Below are positions 11,690 through 22,546 of a stretch of 64,000 nt of DNA, piece after piece. The stretch's first letter is position 1. Each line of letters starts with the position of its first letter. The notes under the pieces were generated by a model. It ran no database searches, was not told the origin of the DNA, and worked only from the letters and a program-made list of their open reading frames with translations. Both the position numbers and the translations under genes were made by a program. This stretch comes from Diphasiastrum complanatum (Eukaryota > Streptophyta > Lycopodiopsida > Lycopodiales > Lycopodiaceae), in contig CM055092.1 in assembly GCA_029204225.1 (NCBI GenBank), positions 69,906,252-69,970,251 on the forward strand, written 5' to 3'.

Positions 11690-12120
11690 AGAAGATACTC
11701 CACATAAATCATCCATAAAGATCTTCAAGTCTCTATCCAAGAATATCTTGAAAATTCTCATTCATAAACCTTTGGTATGTGGTTGGAGCATTTGATAGAC
11801 CAAAAGGAATAACATGATAGGCGAAATCTCCAAAGGTGGTGGTGAAAGTAGTCTTACACTTATCTTCTTCAACAATGGCTATCTGGTTATAGCTAGCAAA
11901 ACAGTCCATAAAAATATAGAGTTCTCTTCTTGCCAGCTCTTCCAGTGTTTGATCTATGAAGGCAGTGGGTAATAAATAATCTTTCCTCTTGTGCTTGTTT
12001 AGTTGTTTATAGTCGACATAGACACGAATTTGGGTAGAGTTCTTTTTTGGTCATGGGACTATCGGTGAACACCACTCAATGTTGTCTACAGAAAAAAATT
12101 AAATCAGCCGCTTTCAACCA
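11690..12120 (-). pseudogene. gypsy reverse transcriptase fragment
   Basis: The minus strand reads IRVYVDYKQLNKHKRKDYLL, the typical R-x-C-V-D-Y-R-x-L-N opening of gypsy RT. It continues with YIFMDCFASYNQIAI (motif A, D retained, SGY changed to ASY), FGDFAYHVIPFGLSNAPTTY (motif B) and, after a frameshift at about 11735, a box reading IFMDDL in place of Y-L-D-D. The fragment stops just after the palm. Confidence 0.8.
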
Positions 12121-12242
12121 TTCTAATTGCTTGAGTACTCCTCCTTCCATATGAAATGGGAACCTTCATTGTTTTTGCCTAATGGGTTTGGCATCAGGTT
12201 TCAAAGGTATAGTATGCTTTACTAGATCTGGAGGTATTCGTT

Positions 12243-12602
12243 TCAAATTTGAATAATTCCAAGAAAATATGTGCTGATATTTCTTGCACAAATCCTCATA
12301 GGTTTTTTTGTCTTTTGGGCTACAGTAATAAGAGTATCTGTCAGTTCTCCATCATGTCTTATAATAGAGTTGTTTGCCAACTTCAACGCTATCAAAGTGA
12401 CGGGTTCAAGTTCAAATCCTAAGCGATCGGCAAGTTTTGAGCTAAGAATGTTAACTGCGGAGCCAGCATCCACTATAGCCCCCGCAATGACCACTCCATC
12501 AATGGTCACATCCACTTTAGGACAGGCTCGATCCAAGGTACCTGCACTTATGTGTCCAACAGTAAGAGGCTCTAATTTTTGAATTGCATATGGTTTCATC
12601 AT
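12243..12602 (-). pseudogene. gypsy retropepsin-like protease
   Basis: This is a clean frame of 119 codons. The flap-and-core pattern is clear: DVTIDGVVIAGAIVDAGSAV with the active site D-A-G (normally D-S/T-G), then NILSSKLADRLGFE, the usual N-V-L-S...A-x-x-L-G continuation. The catalytic Asp and Gly are kept; Ser/Thr is replaced by Ala. In a living element the protease cuts the Gag-Pol precursor. The frame continues toward RT but is shifted before 12120. Confidence 0.75.
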
Positions 12603-13329
12603 ATTCTTTTCTTTTCTCCTTATTTGACAACCTAAGGAGTTGCCATAAGTTGAATTCTATGCTTAGGTTGTTTAATGCTTCCTACAAGTCCTGGTTCCTA
12701 TATGTCTCCCCAAATCTATATCTTTTTTTATGTGGTGCATTCTAGCTATGTTCTTCATAGATCTAGGCATTGATCTAGCCTTAGCAATCTTCTTGATAAG
12801 TGGGATTTTAGAAGGTCTCCTCCCTATCAATTCACGTCTGAGACTAAGGTGAAAATATTTTTGTTTATAACGTCCATGTACCCTTTCAACATGGCTTTCA
12901 CATCATCAAGTCTTGAGTTAGACCCACCAGTACTCTCATACCCCCTTTCTATAGATAGATTTCTAGTAGTCATTGCTTGGATTTGCATCCTCTCTGAGTT
13001 TCTCGGTTGGTTTCTAGAAGAATCGTTTCTACTTTGAACTGGTTGATAGGGTTCTACAGTCTGTATACATCATTGGCACATAGGTGTTGTACGAATTTCT
13101 TCCTGCTACTAGATTTGCTTCCCACATATCGCTTTTGAGACTCAAATTGTTTACGACTTGGGATATCTTAGATTCTTCGACAACGGATATCTGTGCATTT
13201 TCTGCTACTATTTCTTTTGCTACTGCTTCATCTTATCGACTGTGGATTGCTCTGTAGTAATTGCAGCGGTAGTATTATAGTGGCTCCTACCTGCCTCGAA
13301 AGTTTGGTCACAGATATTGTCTAACTCCT

Positions 13330-13525
13330 TCTCTTTCTTCTTGTTGAAGGGATGTTAAAGTGAATAATAAACCATCAATAGTTTTGTGTGGAGCAGGAAT
13401 AACCTGTGAAAAGTCTCTATATCTTCGATAGATTCTTCTGATAGACTATAGTACCATTTCCTCGTAGTTCCCATCAAGGTAATGGTAAAGTAGGCTAATT
13501 TATAAAATCATGGTTGGAGTTGGTC
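13330..13525 (-). pseudogene. gypsy gag (Retrotrans_gag) fragment
   Basis: The minus-strand frame reads AYFTITLMGTTRKWYYSL, the conserved heart of the Retrotrans_gag capsid domain (L-x-G-x-A/T-x-x-W-Y). It is followed by SEESIEDIETFHRLF, then a charged stretch with QQEEEKELDNICD. Stops and shifts follow. The region down to 12640 would hold the rest of gag and a zinc knuckle, but I could not see CCHC residues there. Confidence 0.6.
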
Positions 13526-13654
13526 GGACACCATTATTGGATCCTTTTGTTTGTGTTTGGATCCATTACAATTCAATTGCTCAAGGGAAAGTTTTTTTAT
13601 TTCTTAGTGAATTAGTTTTACAAGATAAATGAACTTAAACAATTTTTGTTGTGC

Positions 13655-14300
13655 AGGTACGAGCAAGGCATGAAGAGCATATAAAATGCATAGACATAGG
13701 AACATCCATCGAAATTGAAGATCCATATAATTTGAACAATGTAATTTTGTATTATGTCATATAATTTCTTGTACATCATGTTTGATAATATATGAACCAC
13801 TTTTTCTATGATCTCCATTTGTATGGTGGAGGACACACTGTAATTGCAACTGGATATGAATTTTCGATAACAAGCTTAATTGTCTTCTGCCGGAAATGCA
13901 TTATCTCCAATGGAGAGATCTTCAAGCACTTGGACTCCAGTGACCACTACAATTAGATATTGATTCGATGCGCGCCCTTGTTGAAGTGCCTCCCAGTGAA
14001 GTCATCCTCATGCGCTGAACGGATAACGGTTGTATTTTTGGTCTTCATTGCCTTGGTATGTATTGTCCTTGTGATCTGACTGAAGCTTTGCCGCAACAAA
14101 TCTGAGTGAACTTATGTCGTATGTTTGGATTGGTTGTGACAAAGGTTCACTCATATCATCTTCTGAACTTATCCAAAAAGACCATGATAAAGACAAGGCA
14201 GACCTAGGCTATGAAAAACAAAGGTTGGATCATGAGGACAAGCTTTATCTCACTTAGAACCTCAAATACAAACATGTTGGAACAACAATCGAAATTGAAG
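13655..14300 (+). pseudogene. Tail of an unknown spliced gene, copy 1
   Basis: A TGTGCAG acceptor at about 13656 is followed by a frame reading RARHEEHIKCIDIGTSIEIE. The same exon end exists at 40,238-40,311 (KRHELEIKCRDIGKTIQ), also after an AG acceptor, and a third, shorter version lies at 14,250-14,297 (NLKYKHVGTTIEIEGD, then stop). Between 13,855 and 14,150 another frame reads smoothly apart from three TGA codons. I do not recognise the family. In both loci the tail faces a minus-strand C48 protease-like gene within about 100-250 bp, so it is the partner of a conserved convergent pair. The front is lost, probably to the gypsy insertion. Confidence 0.5.
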
Positions 14301-14393
14301 GTGATTGAATATAATAAAATCTCAATATATTTGTATAACATAATTCTGTACATGTGAAATACATAATGGCTCATCTACATGAAGGGAGGCCAT

Positions 14394-16741
14394 TCATTTT
14401 TCTTTATCATCTATCTTTAGCTCTATGATCTCTAAATCCATTTCTCCAGATGGAAGAAGCTTTGCTGGACTAGCTTTTGGAATATCTACAGGAGGGTAAG
14501 AATTTTCCACCAATATCCTTAGTGCTTCATGCCGAGAATGCCAGATCCCTTGTCGCGTGACTGGCGTGTAGGAAAACTGAGAAAACAAATTACATAAGAA
14601 AATTTGTATTAGAAACATATGTCAGGAATAATACAAGGACTATCTGATGACTGACAATAATTAATTCACGAAAAATTTCTAAATAAATATATGACCTTCC
14701 ATATATCTGGAATAGAGTCATGTTGAGCGAGCCACATAAAAAACGATCTTGCATTGAAGACTATATACCATCTACAACTAACATTTTCTTGTTGTTGGGA
14801 GGACTGCAAAGACAAAAGAAACAAAAAAAATGTGTTAATGTGTTAGAATGTGTTGGGATATTGTTTCAGCGCATGAGGATATTTTATACAGATTGCAAGT
14901 GCGTGTTCAATCGATATTAGAAATAAGAAAATAAAAAAAAAAATATATCATTTCAATGCGTGCCGTGAGATTTAGTAATAAACAAGAAATGAAAACGCAC
15001 GCTGAACCGATATGTCAGATTATAAATCACCTTTGCATCTATCCACTCTAGTTTCGTGTATGTCATAGGAAAGTTTTCTATCAACATCTGTATAACTTTT
15101 TTTTGCAACTCTGTGCGTGTGAGAGATTGAATTTATTTTTATGCACACCTGGGTTGCATATACTGTCGCTATTTACATATAATGCCAAAACATATAAACT
15201 CCAATGTTCACTGTATCAATAAATTAGCATGTGAGTCAAGATAAACTCAAGTAATATAGCAGTAGTTAAATTTTGAAAAAAAAAAAAAGCTTACTTGTAT
15301 ATGTATGGAGCCATAATCAAGGGTGTGTTCGTTCTCACATTTGCCACGTATCCATCCACATAAGATTCTTTAAATTGGGGATAATGAATACTATTAAGAA
15401 AATGAATAGGTAATAATTCTACTTCTACAAAAATTGGTGTCTGATAAAATTCTAGAAAATATCGAACCAACCCCACTTCTAAATCGTCCCCTAACATTTT
15501 ATCTTTATTTTCTACTTCACTTGTGTCTAGTGCAGTTAGGGTATAATTGATTTTTGTAAAGGGAGATTGAAAATTGTAATGCTTGTCGAAAGATTTAAGA
15601 TGAGTGGAATTATTAGATTCTACAAAAGATAATGAAGGAGATGCAGGAAGAGATAAATATACATGTTTTAATCTATCGTCCAGAAAAAAAGTATTGATTT
15701 GAACATTAAAAAATGAATCTAATTCTTCACCATCAAGAGAAGAGAGTTGTGTGGACTGTTCAGTAGATTTTAGAGGAGATTTTGGAGGAGATAGGGAGGA
15801 AATAGGTGAGTTTTAGAAACTGATTTAGGATATTTGGAAGGAGATTTAGAAAGTAAATGGGGAGGAGATTTGGGAGGAGATTTAGAAACTGAATGGGGAG
15901 GAGATTTGGGAAGAGATTTAGAAACTAAATGGAGAGGAGATGTAGAAACTGAACGTGGAGAAGATCTAGAAACTGATCTGCGAGGAAATCTAGAAACTGA
16001 TTTATGTGAAGCGAATTTAGAGGAACAAGAAGGGGAAGAAGAGGCCTTTAGATTGGCCCTCACTTTCTTTGGAGGGTTTGAGGATCTTCTTTTTTTGACA
16101 ACAACTTGTTGAATGATTGCTGGCAGCCTCATTGGTTGAACCTACTTACTCTTCCTTCTTGAAGTGGTGGCAGCAACTGGTGGAGCAGAAGGTCTTGGAA
16201 TGAAATTCTGGGCAAACGTATCGTACACATCCCTCATACGAAAAATCAACTAAAAATCTTGGGCATTATTGTTACTCTTTTTGCATGTATAACAGCAACT
16301 ACACAATCTGAAAAAAAAAATTATTTGAAAATCCTCATAAGCATTGTGCAGTGTTTCAACTGCAGTCACAGCCCACCTCACATCTGCTGAAATCTCCCAA
16401 ATCACCTACTTAATGCATCTTTGCATGTGAGCCTTTGGGATCAGGAGGTTCATGGTTTTTTGAAGCTTCTTGATATCTTTCAGCCATGCTGGGTCTCTGG
16501 ATCGATCCACTCTCCTTGTTGCAGAGGTGTAGCTGGTGGTGGTGCTCCTCGTCCAACAACAGCATGTAAAGGCACACCGCCTGTGCTGAGCCTTGCAGTT
16601 AGCTTTGTTCTCACCATGTATCGATTGAACACGCTGTGAAAAATAGCCTATTTTGACAAATCTAGCCATGTAGAACTTTGTAACTATTGTGTATAATTGG
16701 GTTCCACACATGGAAGACCAAGATGCCACATGGCAACCCAC
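14394..16741 (-). pseudogene. C48 (Ulp1)-like cysteine protease gene, copy 1
   Basis: Minus-strand exons can be followed. A front part (16,741-16,140) carries an amphipathic stretch; a Ser/Pro/Lys/Arg-rich basic region follows at 16,132-15,800 with repeated SVSKSPPKSPPHL. An exon runs to 15,293 and ends PLIMAPYIYK. An exon at 15,211-15,150 reads EHWSLYVLALYVN, with the catalytic His-Trp of C48 proteases. Another exon lies near 15,115-15,030. The exon at 14,812-14,697 reads QQQENVSCRWYIVFN, the Q...C catalytic block. The final exon is 14,580-14,394. GT and AG borders fit most joins. Such proteases are carried by several plant Mutator-like and CACTA elements. A frameshift near 15,800 and stops in the front part suggest decay. 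A divergent paralogue lies at 40,500-43,060. Confidence 0.65.
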
Positions 16742-16747
16742 TCCTAA

Positions 16748-17326
16748 TGTAGGTAGGTTAGGTCAAGTCAAGAGAGTTGGTCATGTCTATTTGGTGGTCA
16801 TCCCTACTTTATAGGACCTACACCTAAGTTTAAGGTGAAAACTTGACCAACTAGCTACCTACCAAGCATAAGTCTAGGATCTAGGCTGGGGTTTCATTTT
16901 AGGGCAAGAAGGGTGAGTTAACTTACTTATTACATGCTGGAAATCCACCTAACTTCAAGAAGGAAGTTGAATTTGCTATGTATTCCAAGCTTCCATAGTG
17001 AGAAGATAGAATATTTTTGGAGCTCATTGGCAATCTCAAGCTAGTTCACTATGTACATTGAGTTTTTGTGATCCAAATGAAACCCAATCAATTTCTACTT
17101 GTTTCTCAGGCTGAAGGCCGTACTACAGCCTGTAATACACACGTGTGGACTCAGATTTGGGTCTTTGATCTTGTTTATTTATTACTCATACTTGTTATGT
17201 GTCAAATTGCTAATCTAGATCAAGATTTATTGTCTAGTTTTTTGATGCATTGTTAAGCAAGCACATAATCTCTCTTGTGGATCTTCTAAGATCCATTTTT
17301 GGTCCTTAAAGTATTGTACTTTCACA
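16748..17326 (+). repeat. 5' LTR of copia element E
   Basis: Begins TGTAGGTAGG and ends TTTCACA directly before the primer-binding site, giving a 579 bp LTR with TG...CA ends. No second copy is present downstream, so the length rests on the terminal dinucleotides only. Confidence 0.55.
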
Positions 17327-17339
17327 TGGTATCAGATCC
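17327..17339 (+). other. Primer-binding site (initiator tRNA-Met type)
   Basis: TGGTATCAGATCC follows the LTR end without a gap. It matches the TGGTATCAGAGC-type primer site typical of plant Ty1/copia elements, complementary to the 3' half of initiator tRNA-Met. Confidence 0.8.
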
Positions 17340-18085
17340 AAGTACAAGGGCTTTGATCTTAGATCCATTCAAATCCATTTTTAGTAGTTTTGTGTGCTAA
17401 AAATTAGTCTTGTGAAAGCGAGTTTGGTGCTAAGTTTTGGTGGTAGGAATTGATCCCAAACTTCTTAAGGATCAAATTTTGTATTGTTCCCATGTGTGGG
17501 CACTTCTGAACCAGCATTAAATGCACTACATTCATTTGGTCACTGTAAATTCAATTTGTAATATCATTAGCCATTGATTAGATTTGAATTTGTTTCATGG
17601 AATCTAATTAATCTAGGTTGAGTTCAAGTCCTATTAAGATTAAAAACAGGTCTTGAAAGTACACCAAGAAGGAAGAAGGAGATTAAGTTATTTTTTTGTC
17701 CAAAAATAGCCAAAATTGGTAAGATTTGATTGTAAGTAGATTTCACATAATCTTATTTTCATTCCAACTTTGTGAGGGAGTGCTAGAACTGAGATTATAA
17801 GTCCATTTGTTGGATTAGAAATCTAATTTGAGTGAAACACTACAAGAAAGAGACCTTAGTGAGTTTCTAGAGACAATCAAATCATTTTCTTGGCAAGATT
17901 TGTTTGAAAGTAGTTTTCACTTCATCTTATCTTCATTCCAGCTTTGTCAGGGAGTGATAGAACTGTGATTATAAGTCCATTTGTTGGAATAGAAATCAAA
18001 TTTGAGTGAAACACTGCAAGTGTGAGACCTTTGTGAGTTTCAAGTCAATCGAATCTATTTCTTGTTTGTAGAAGTCACTAGTAAG

Positions 18086-19556
18086 ATGGGATTTGCTGGA
18101 GCATACCTTCTAGAAGCTAGTGAGAGATTAGATTCTACAAATTATGCTATTTGGAAGGTTAGGATGGAGTCACTCTTGGTGCCCCAAGACCTTTATGAGT
18201 TCTTGATTGAAGATGAAGATGAACCTCTAGGTGCACTGGAGTTAGCTAGATACAAGAAGAGATCTAGGCTTGCACTTCATTGTGTGAAGGGAATGATTTG
18301 TTGAGAGAAGTATCAACATGTACTAGTGCTAAAGAGGCTTGGGAGTCTTTAAAGTCAATATATGAATCTAGTAACACTTCAAGAGTACTCATGCTTAGAA
18401 ATCAAATTTTGCAAAGCATGAGGAGAAGTGAGGGTGCACATGATTATGTACTCAGAATCAAATCCCTAAATAGGGAGTTGGCTTCCATTGGAGAGAAGAT
18501 TCATGATGGAGAGCTTGTACAAATTGTCCTTAATGGCCTAGGAGATGACTTTGCAATTGGTCCAAAGTTTTGCCATCCAAGACACTTTGCCAACTATAGA
18601 AAAACTTCACAGTGTATAAGTGGCTGAAGAGTGTAGGATGCTCCACACCAAGGCAAGAATGAGTTCAGTCTTTGCAGGATGGAGATGAGAGAGCCAATTT
18701 CTCATTCAAGGGCAAAAAGAAGACCAATGGAAAGAAGAAGCATCCCAAGGAGGCCAAAGAAGAGGATGATGCATCAAGCTCAAAGGACAAGTCAAAGCAA
18801 AAATGCTTCTTTTGTAGAAAGAAGGGGCATTATGCATCCGAATGCTATAAGAGGCTAAGAGCAAAAGAGAAGGAGGACAAACAAGGGAACCTTGCATATG
18901 AAGAGGATGGAGATGAGGATATCTCATCTTTGATGGCATCTACATCCACTCCAACAAGCAAAAGCAACTCAAAGGACACTTGGTGGATTGATAGTGGGGC
19001 TAGCTCCCACATGACTTTCCAAAAGGACACATTCTCAACCTTACACTCTTTCAATGGTGCTAATAAATTTGTTTCTTTAGCAAATGATGAAGAATGTAAG
19101 ATAGATGGTATTGGTACCATCTCATTAAGTTTAGGATCTAGCAAAAGGATGGATCTAGACAATGTCCTTTTTGTACCATCAATTACCAAGAGCTTGCTTA
19201 GTGTTGGACAACTAATGGATGATGATTTATATGTTCACTTCAAGCATGGAGTTTGTTCCATCATGAAGAATGATAATTGCATAGCAAATGGTGTTAAACA
19301 AGGTAGTTTATTTAAGTTGGATGCTAAAATTGCTATGGCAAAAGAAAAAATCATTCATTTTGATCTTGCAAGGATTGAGGAGGAGCAACAAAGTGATGGA
19401 GATCTTGAGGATCCACCTCCAAGATCAAGTGCTCCAAGAAGATATCGAAGTAGATTCCTTTGCTATAAGACGTGGAGGTCTTTGGGAGGGATCATTGGTA
19501 GCTGTTGGGCACAAGAATACATCCCTTGCCCACTATTTGAAACTTTTTGTAAATAA
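18086..19556 (+). pseudogene. copia gag-protease polyprotein, frameshifted
   Basis: The ATG at 18086 opens a UBN2-type gag (LDSTNYAIWKVRMESLL). A frameshift near 18,295 moves to a second frame (EAWESLKSIYESSNTSRV) and another near 18,600-18,670 to a third. The third frame carries the zinc knuckle CFFCRKKGHYASEC, the protease active site WWIDSGASSHMT with intact D-S-G, and the pre-integrase motif LLSVGQLMDD. After AMAKEK (about 19,350) the sequence no longer reads as pre-integrase and the HxxxH/CxxC part is missing. The end of the frame has no copia character, so the element was cut near 19,350-19,560. Confidence 0.8.
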
Positions 19557-19749
19557 CAAAATTTGTATATATCATATGAGTTATAGTCTATTTGCCGCAA
19601 CCATTATAACGGCAATTAGAGCATTGTCTGTTTGTTTAGGAGGCCACAATTATGCCAAAGGAACATTCAAGATTGTTTTTGTTAAGAGGGATCTAGCTAT
19701 TAAAATACTCAGTTATATCCCTAGAGATACCACAAAAAGACCATCTTCA

Positions 19750-21900
19750 ATGTTCCTTTATTAGAGATATATAGACATGAGCAAAAATAAAAATATACAG
19801 TTTTTAGATCCATATGAAAGGAGATTGTTTCGTGATTGGATAAGAATCTTCTTGCTTTAGCACCTCCAATTGATGGCTTATTAGGAACATTTCCTTTTTT
19901 TTCAGAGTGTCTGTCACTTTTTTCAATGGTGACATTCCCTTTATGTAGTCCTGCCTTTAAAAGAACTTCTTCCAACCTCTTGATATCTACTTTACCCACA
20001 AACTCCGGTTTATGATTCCATGCAAGGAGAATATGCAGATAAATTAGCTTTTCAATAATACGAATCTCAACATGCAATGTGCATATGTGAACATGTTTTA
20101 ATGGAATTGGCAGCACACTTTTCATATTTGGATCTTTTGCTTCTCGTGTTGGGCCATTGTTTGGTCATCCCAAATTCGTATTATTGCAATCCTTCATGCA
20201 ATACAAGCGTGGATGCTTTGATGTTGCCCCATGAGAGACATTATACATACATTTCAATGTTTTCAAATCGCCTGCAAGGTGCCACTAAATTTGAAAACTT
20301 CCATGGTTTTCGATTGTAAATTTTCCCTCCCTCCATGTGTCTCTTTATAATCTCGCCATAATTTGTACGTGAAAATATCTATGAAAGTATTTTATGGTCC
20401 TCTTTCATGACCTATAGAGAAGCAAGTAATTTATGACATGTTAATAAGAAAAGACAATGTATTGAATGTAACGATACTTAGAAAGAAAATTGAAAATTAA
20501 AAAGTATACCTGGAATGCGGTACCAATACCATATGTGATTTTTCGATTGAACACTAAACGTTTGATCATCGGAGTTTGAAATTTTGTTCATCAACGTGAC
20601 ACTCACTCATTCCAATTTTTTACCTTTGATGATTTCGGATTCATCTAATTTCATTACAATAATAATCTTTTTATTTACTTGGTGTTCGTCTAGTTTGTAG
20701 AATCGAATAACATATTCTAGAACATTTTTAATATCAAGGAAAATATTATTGCAATCGTTGTAATTGAGCTCACCACATTCTGATTTGTATAAATCTGTCA
20801 TATAAAGTGGTTGGCCAACTACTTTGAACATTTCATCATTATAATAATTTCTTGCTAATCTTACTCGATATGGACGAGGAAGATAAGTTTGTTTCAACAT
20901 CACTTGAGAAAAGGCTTCTTTAACTATTCTAAAAAACGTAGAGTAGGCATTTTTGCTAATTCCAAAATCATCACGTGCACCTTGTATCAGATTTGCATCC
21001 AAGTAAGTTTTAACCTTATTCAAAACAGTCTCTGCAATTTCTTTTTTCAGTTTTTCAAACCGAGCATTTTATTCATCATTGCTTGCTGACTTTCTCGGTA
21101 AAACATGACTTAGAAATTCTCCAATGCATGAATGATCTATTAAATAGTTCTTTGCCACCAAACATGATCTGCGACAAACATATGAAAACTCAAATTATGT
21201 TTAATAAATTGATAATGCAAATTAAACTTAAATGACAAATACAAATCAAATAAACAGTTTATAAGAAAACATACTTAAATGTTCGAATCCTTTTTTTTCT
21301 GATTGCCACTATGTGTGGATAAGTCATCAATATTCTTCATCGGTACCCTCTTTCTTTTTCTCTTCATCATTGTCTTTTTTAAAACTTGTATATCAACAAC
21401 AGATTTTAAACTGTCAGATCGCAATTTCTCCATGGATTTTAACATTTCTTGGTTTGAGCCCCGAAGAGTTGTGACTGTAGCATTCAACTCTGATATAGCA
21501 TGCTTGAGTGCAATGCTTTCAGCACTGGCGTGTTGCACATAACCAAGCAATTGTTGATTTGATCGTTGCAATTGTTGATTAGCAAACTGTAGTTGCTAAT
21601 TAAGACAAAATACACTATGCATTCCAATATCATGCAACCTTTGACAATATCCCAATAATCTGCTATTTCCTTCACATACAAATTTGAGAAGATCAGTTAC
21701 GGACTTAAAATTTGGACACAAATCGGTAGCTGGATCATTAGGATAAATTGGTCCATCCACCCACAAATCTATATTCTTATGATCGTTCATTCTCAATTCT
21801 CTAGCTATTGCTGCAACATTCTCTACAGCTTTCGAATTTTTTTTTTTAATTGGAGTGCATTCCATTGGAAGTGCAACATGCAAATGGAACATTGCCATTG
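19750..21900 (-). pseudogene. Transposase-like gene of uncharacterised family
   Basis: Minus-strand exons: 21,898-21,275 is one frame with a single TAG near 21,597; it holds IDLWVDGPIYPNDPATDLCP, then a coiled coil rich in Gln/Leu and a basic KRKRKR stretch. The next, 21,170-20,626, has one stop and reads VRLARNYYNDEMFKVVGQPL and further. A short exon is at 20,590-20,505 (KRLVFNRKITYGIGTAFQ). The last, from an AG acceptor at about 20,276 to 19,750, reads GDLKTLKCMYNVSHGATSKH followed by RLYCMKDC, then HICTLHVEIRIIEKLIYLHI and GGAKARRFLSNHE. The GDLK...CxxC...LH...ARRF layout resembles large uncharacterised transposon proteins of plants and other eukaryotes that I recall. The first Cys of the CxxC is Arg here. 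Confidence 0.5.
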
Positions 21901-22194
21901 TTGAAAGCTACAATCCGTAAATGCTTCAAACCACAATAAGTCTAACTTAATAGATCTAGCGTACCTTGCTTTTGTAATGTATATTTCATGCTGAAAAATC
22001 GTCCCGCCTCATATTTCACTATAAGCATACAAAGATTTCAAAAGTGCTCATTGTACTCCTGATTCAATTTTAGCAGTGAGCACACCAAGATTTACACTCT
22101 TAAAGCTCTAGCCTCAAATTTTGAAATGAGCATGAAGAGAAGTTATTACATCTCATGCTTAACTAACTAATGTGTGAAGTTAACCATACCAGTT

Positions 22195-22330
22195 AAATGA
22201 TGGGCAAGGTTAGAAACTCGGAAAACGACGACCAAAAGTCACCGGTTTGCATTCTCTCTCTACGTAACCTCTCTCTAAAGTGAAATTTCTTAAGGGGCTC
22301 ATTTTGAGCCCATATTTTCCATAATGTATC
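22195..22330 (+). repeat. Direct repeat, first member
   Basis: About 135 bp recurs at 24,525-24,660 in the same orientation, including ctctctctac/ctctctccac, tttctctctaaagt and CCCATTTTGAGCCCATATTTTCC. Such a pair 2.3 kb apart could be LTR ends of a small non-autonomous retroelement, with the palindrome cluster between them. Confidence 0.55.
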
Positions 22331-22530
22331 CAAAAATTGAGTTTCTTGCATATCTATGTAGATTGGATCTTTTGTAGATCAAAACTTATTTTAGGTTATT
22401 GAACTTGATGAATTTCGGTTTCACACCACACTTACTTGAAATAGCCGATCTTGGATGCATTAAGAGGTCTCACTTGAGGCTACAAGATTCTATATCAAGT
22501 TTTAGGCAATTGCTCTGAGGTTTTGAGTAA

Positions 22531-22546
22531 CCTAGCTCTGATACCA
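22531..22546 (-). other. Primer-binding site of a minus-strand copia LTR
   Basis: The minus strand reads TGGTATCAGAGCTAGG, the copia primer-binding site, placed beside LTR-like sequence at higher coordinates. No gag follows downstream on the minus strand, so only the 5' end of the element is left. Confidence 0.65.

Larger units (their letters stand above)
11640..13560 (-). mobile_element. Ty3/gypsy relic
   Basis: On the minus strand the order is gag (13525-13330), protease (12602-12243), RT (12120-11690), as in Ty3/gypsy. RNase H and integrase are absent because the element ends next to the LTR remnant at 11630. Frameshifts separate all parts. Its left side meets the decayed gene tail at about 13650, so insertion of this element may have removed the front of that gene. 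Confidence 0.75.
16748..19556 (+). mobile_element. Ty1/copia element E, 3' truncated
   Basis: The 5' LTR, primer-binding site, leader, gag and protease/pre-integrase are present. Integrase, RT, RNase H and the 3' LTR are missing. It lies between two minus-strand accessory genes (C48 protease copy 1 and the transposase-like gene) and probably landed within a single older element carrying both. Confidence 0.8.

Noticed and set aside
14042-14196. Minus-strand 62-codon frame at 14,008-14,196 as a gene
   Set aside because: It lies antisense to the decayed plus-strand tail gene and has no domain or splice context.
15834-16112. Plus-strand Gly/Glu-rich 92-codon frame
   Set aside because: It is the antisense shadow of the SPK-repeat region of the C48-like gene.
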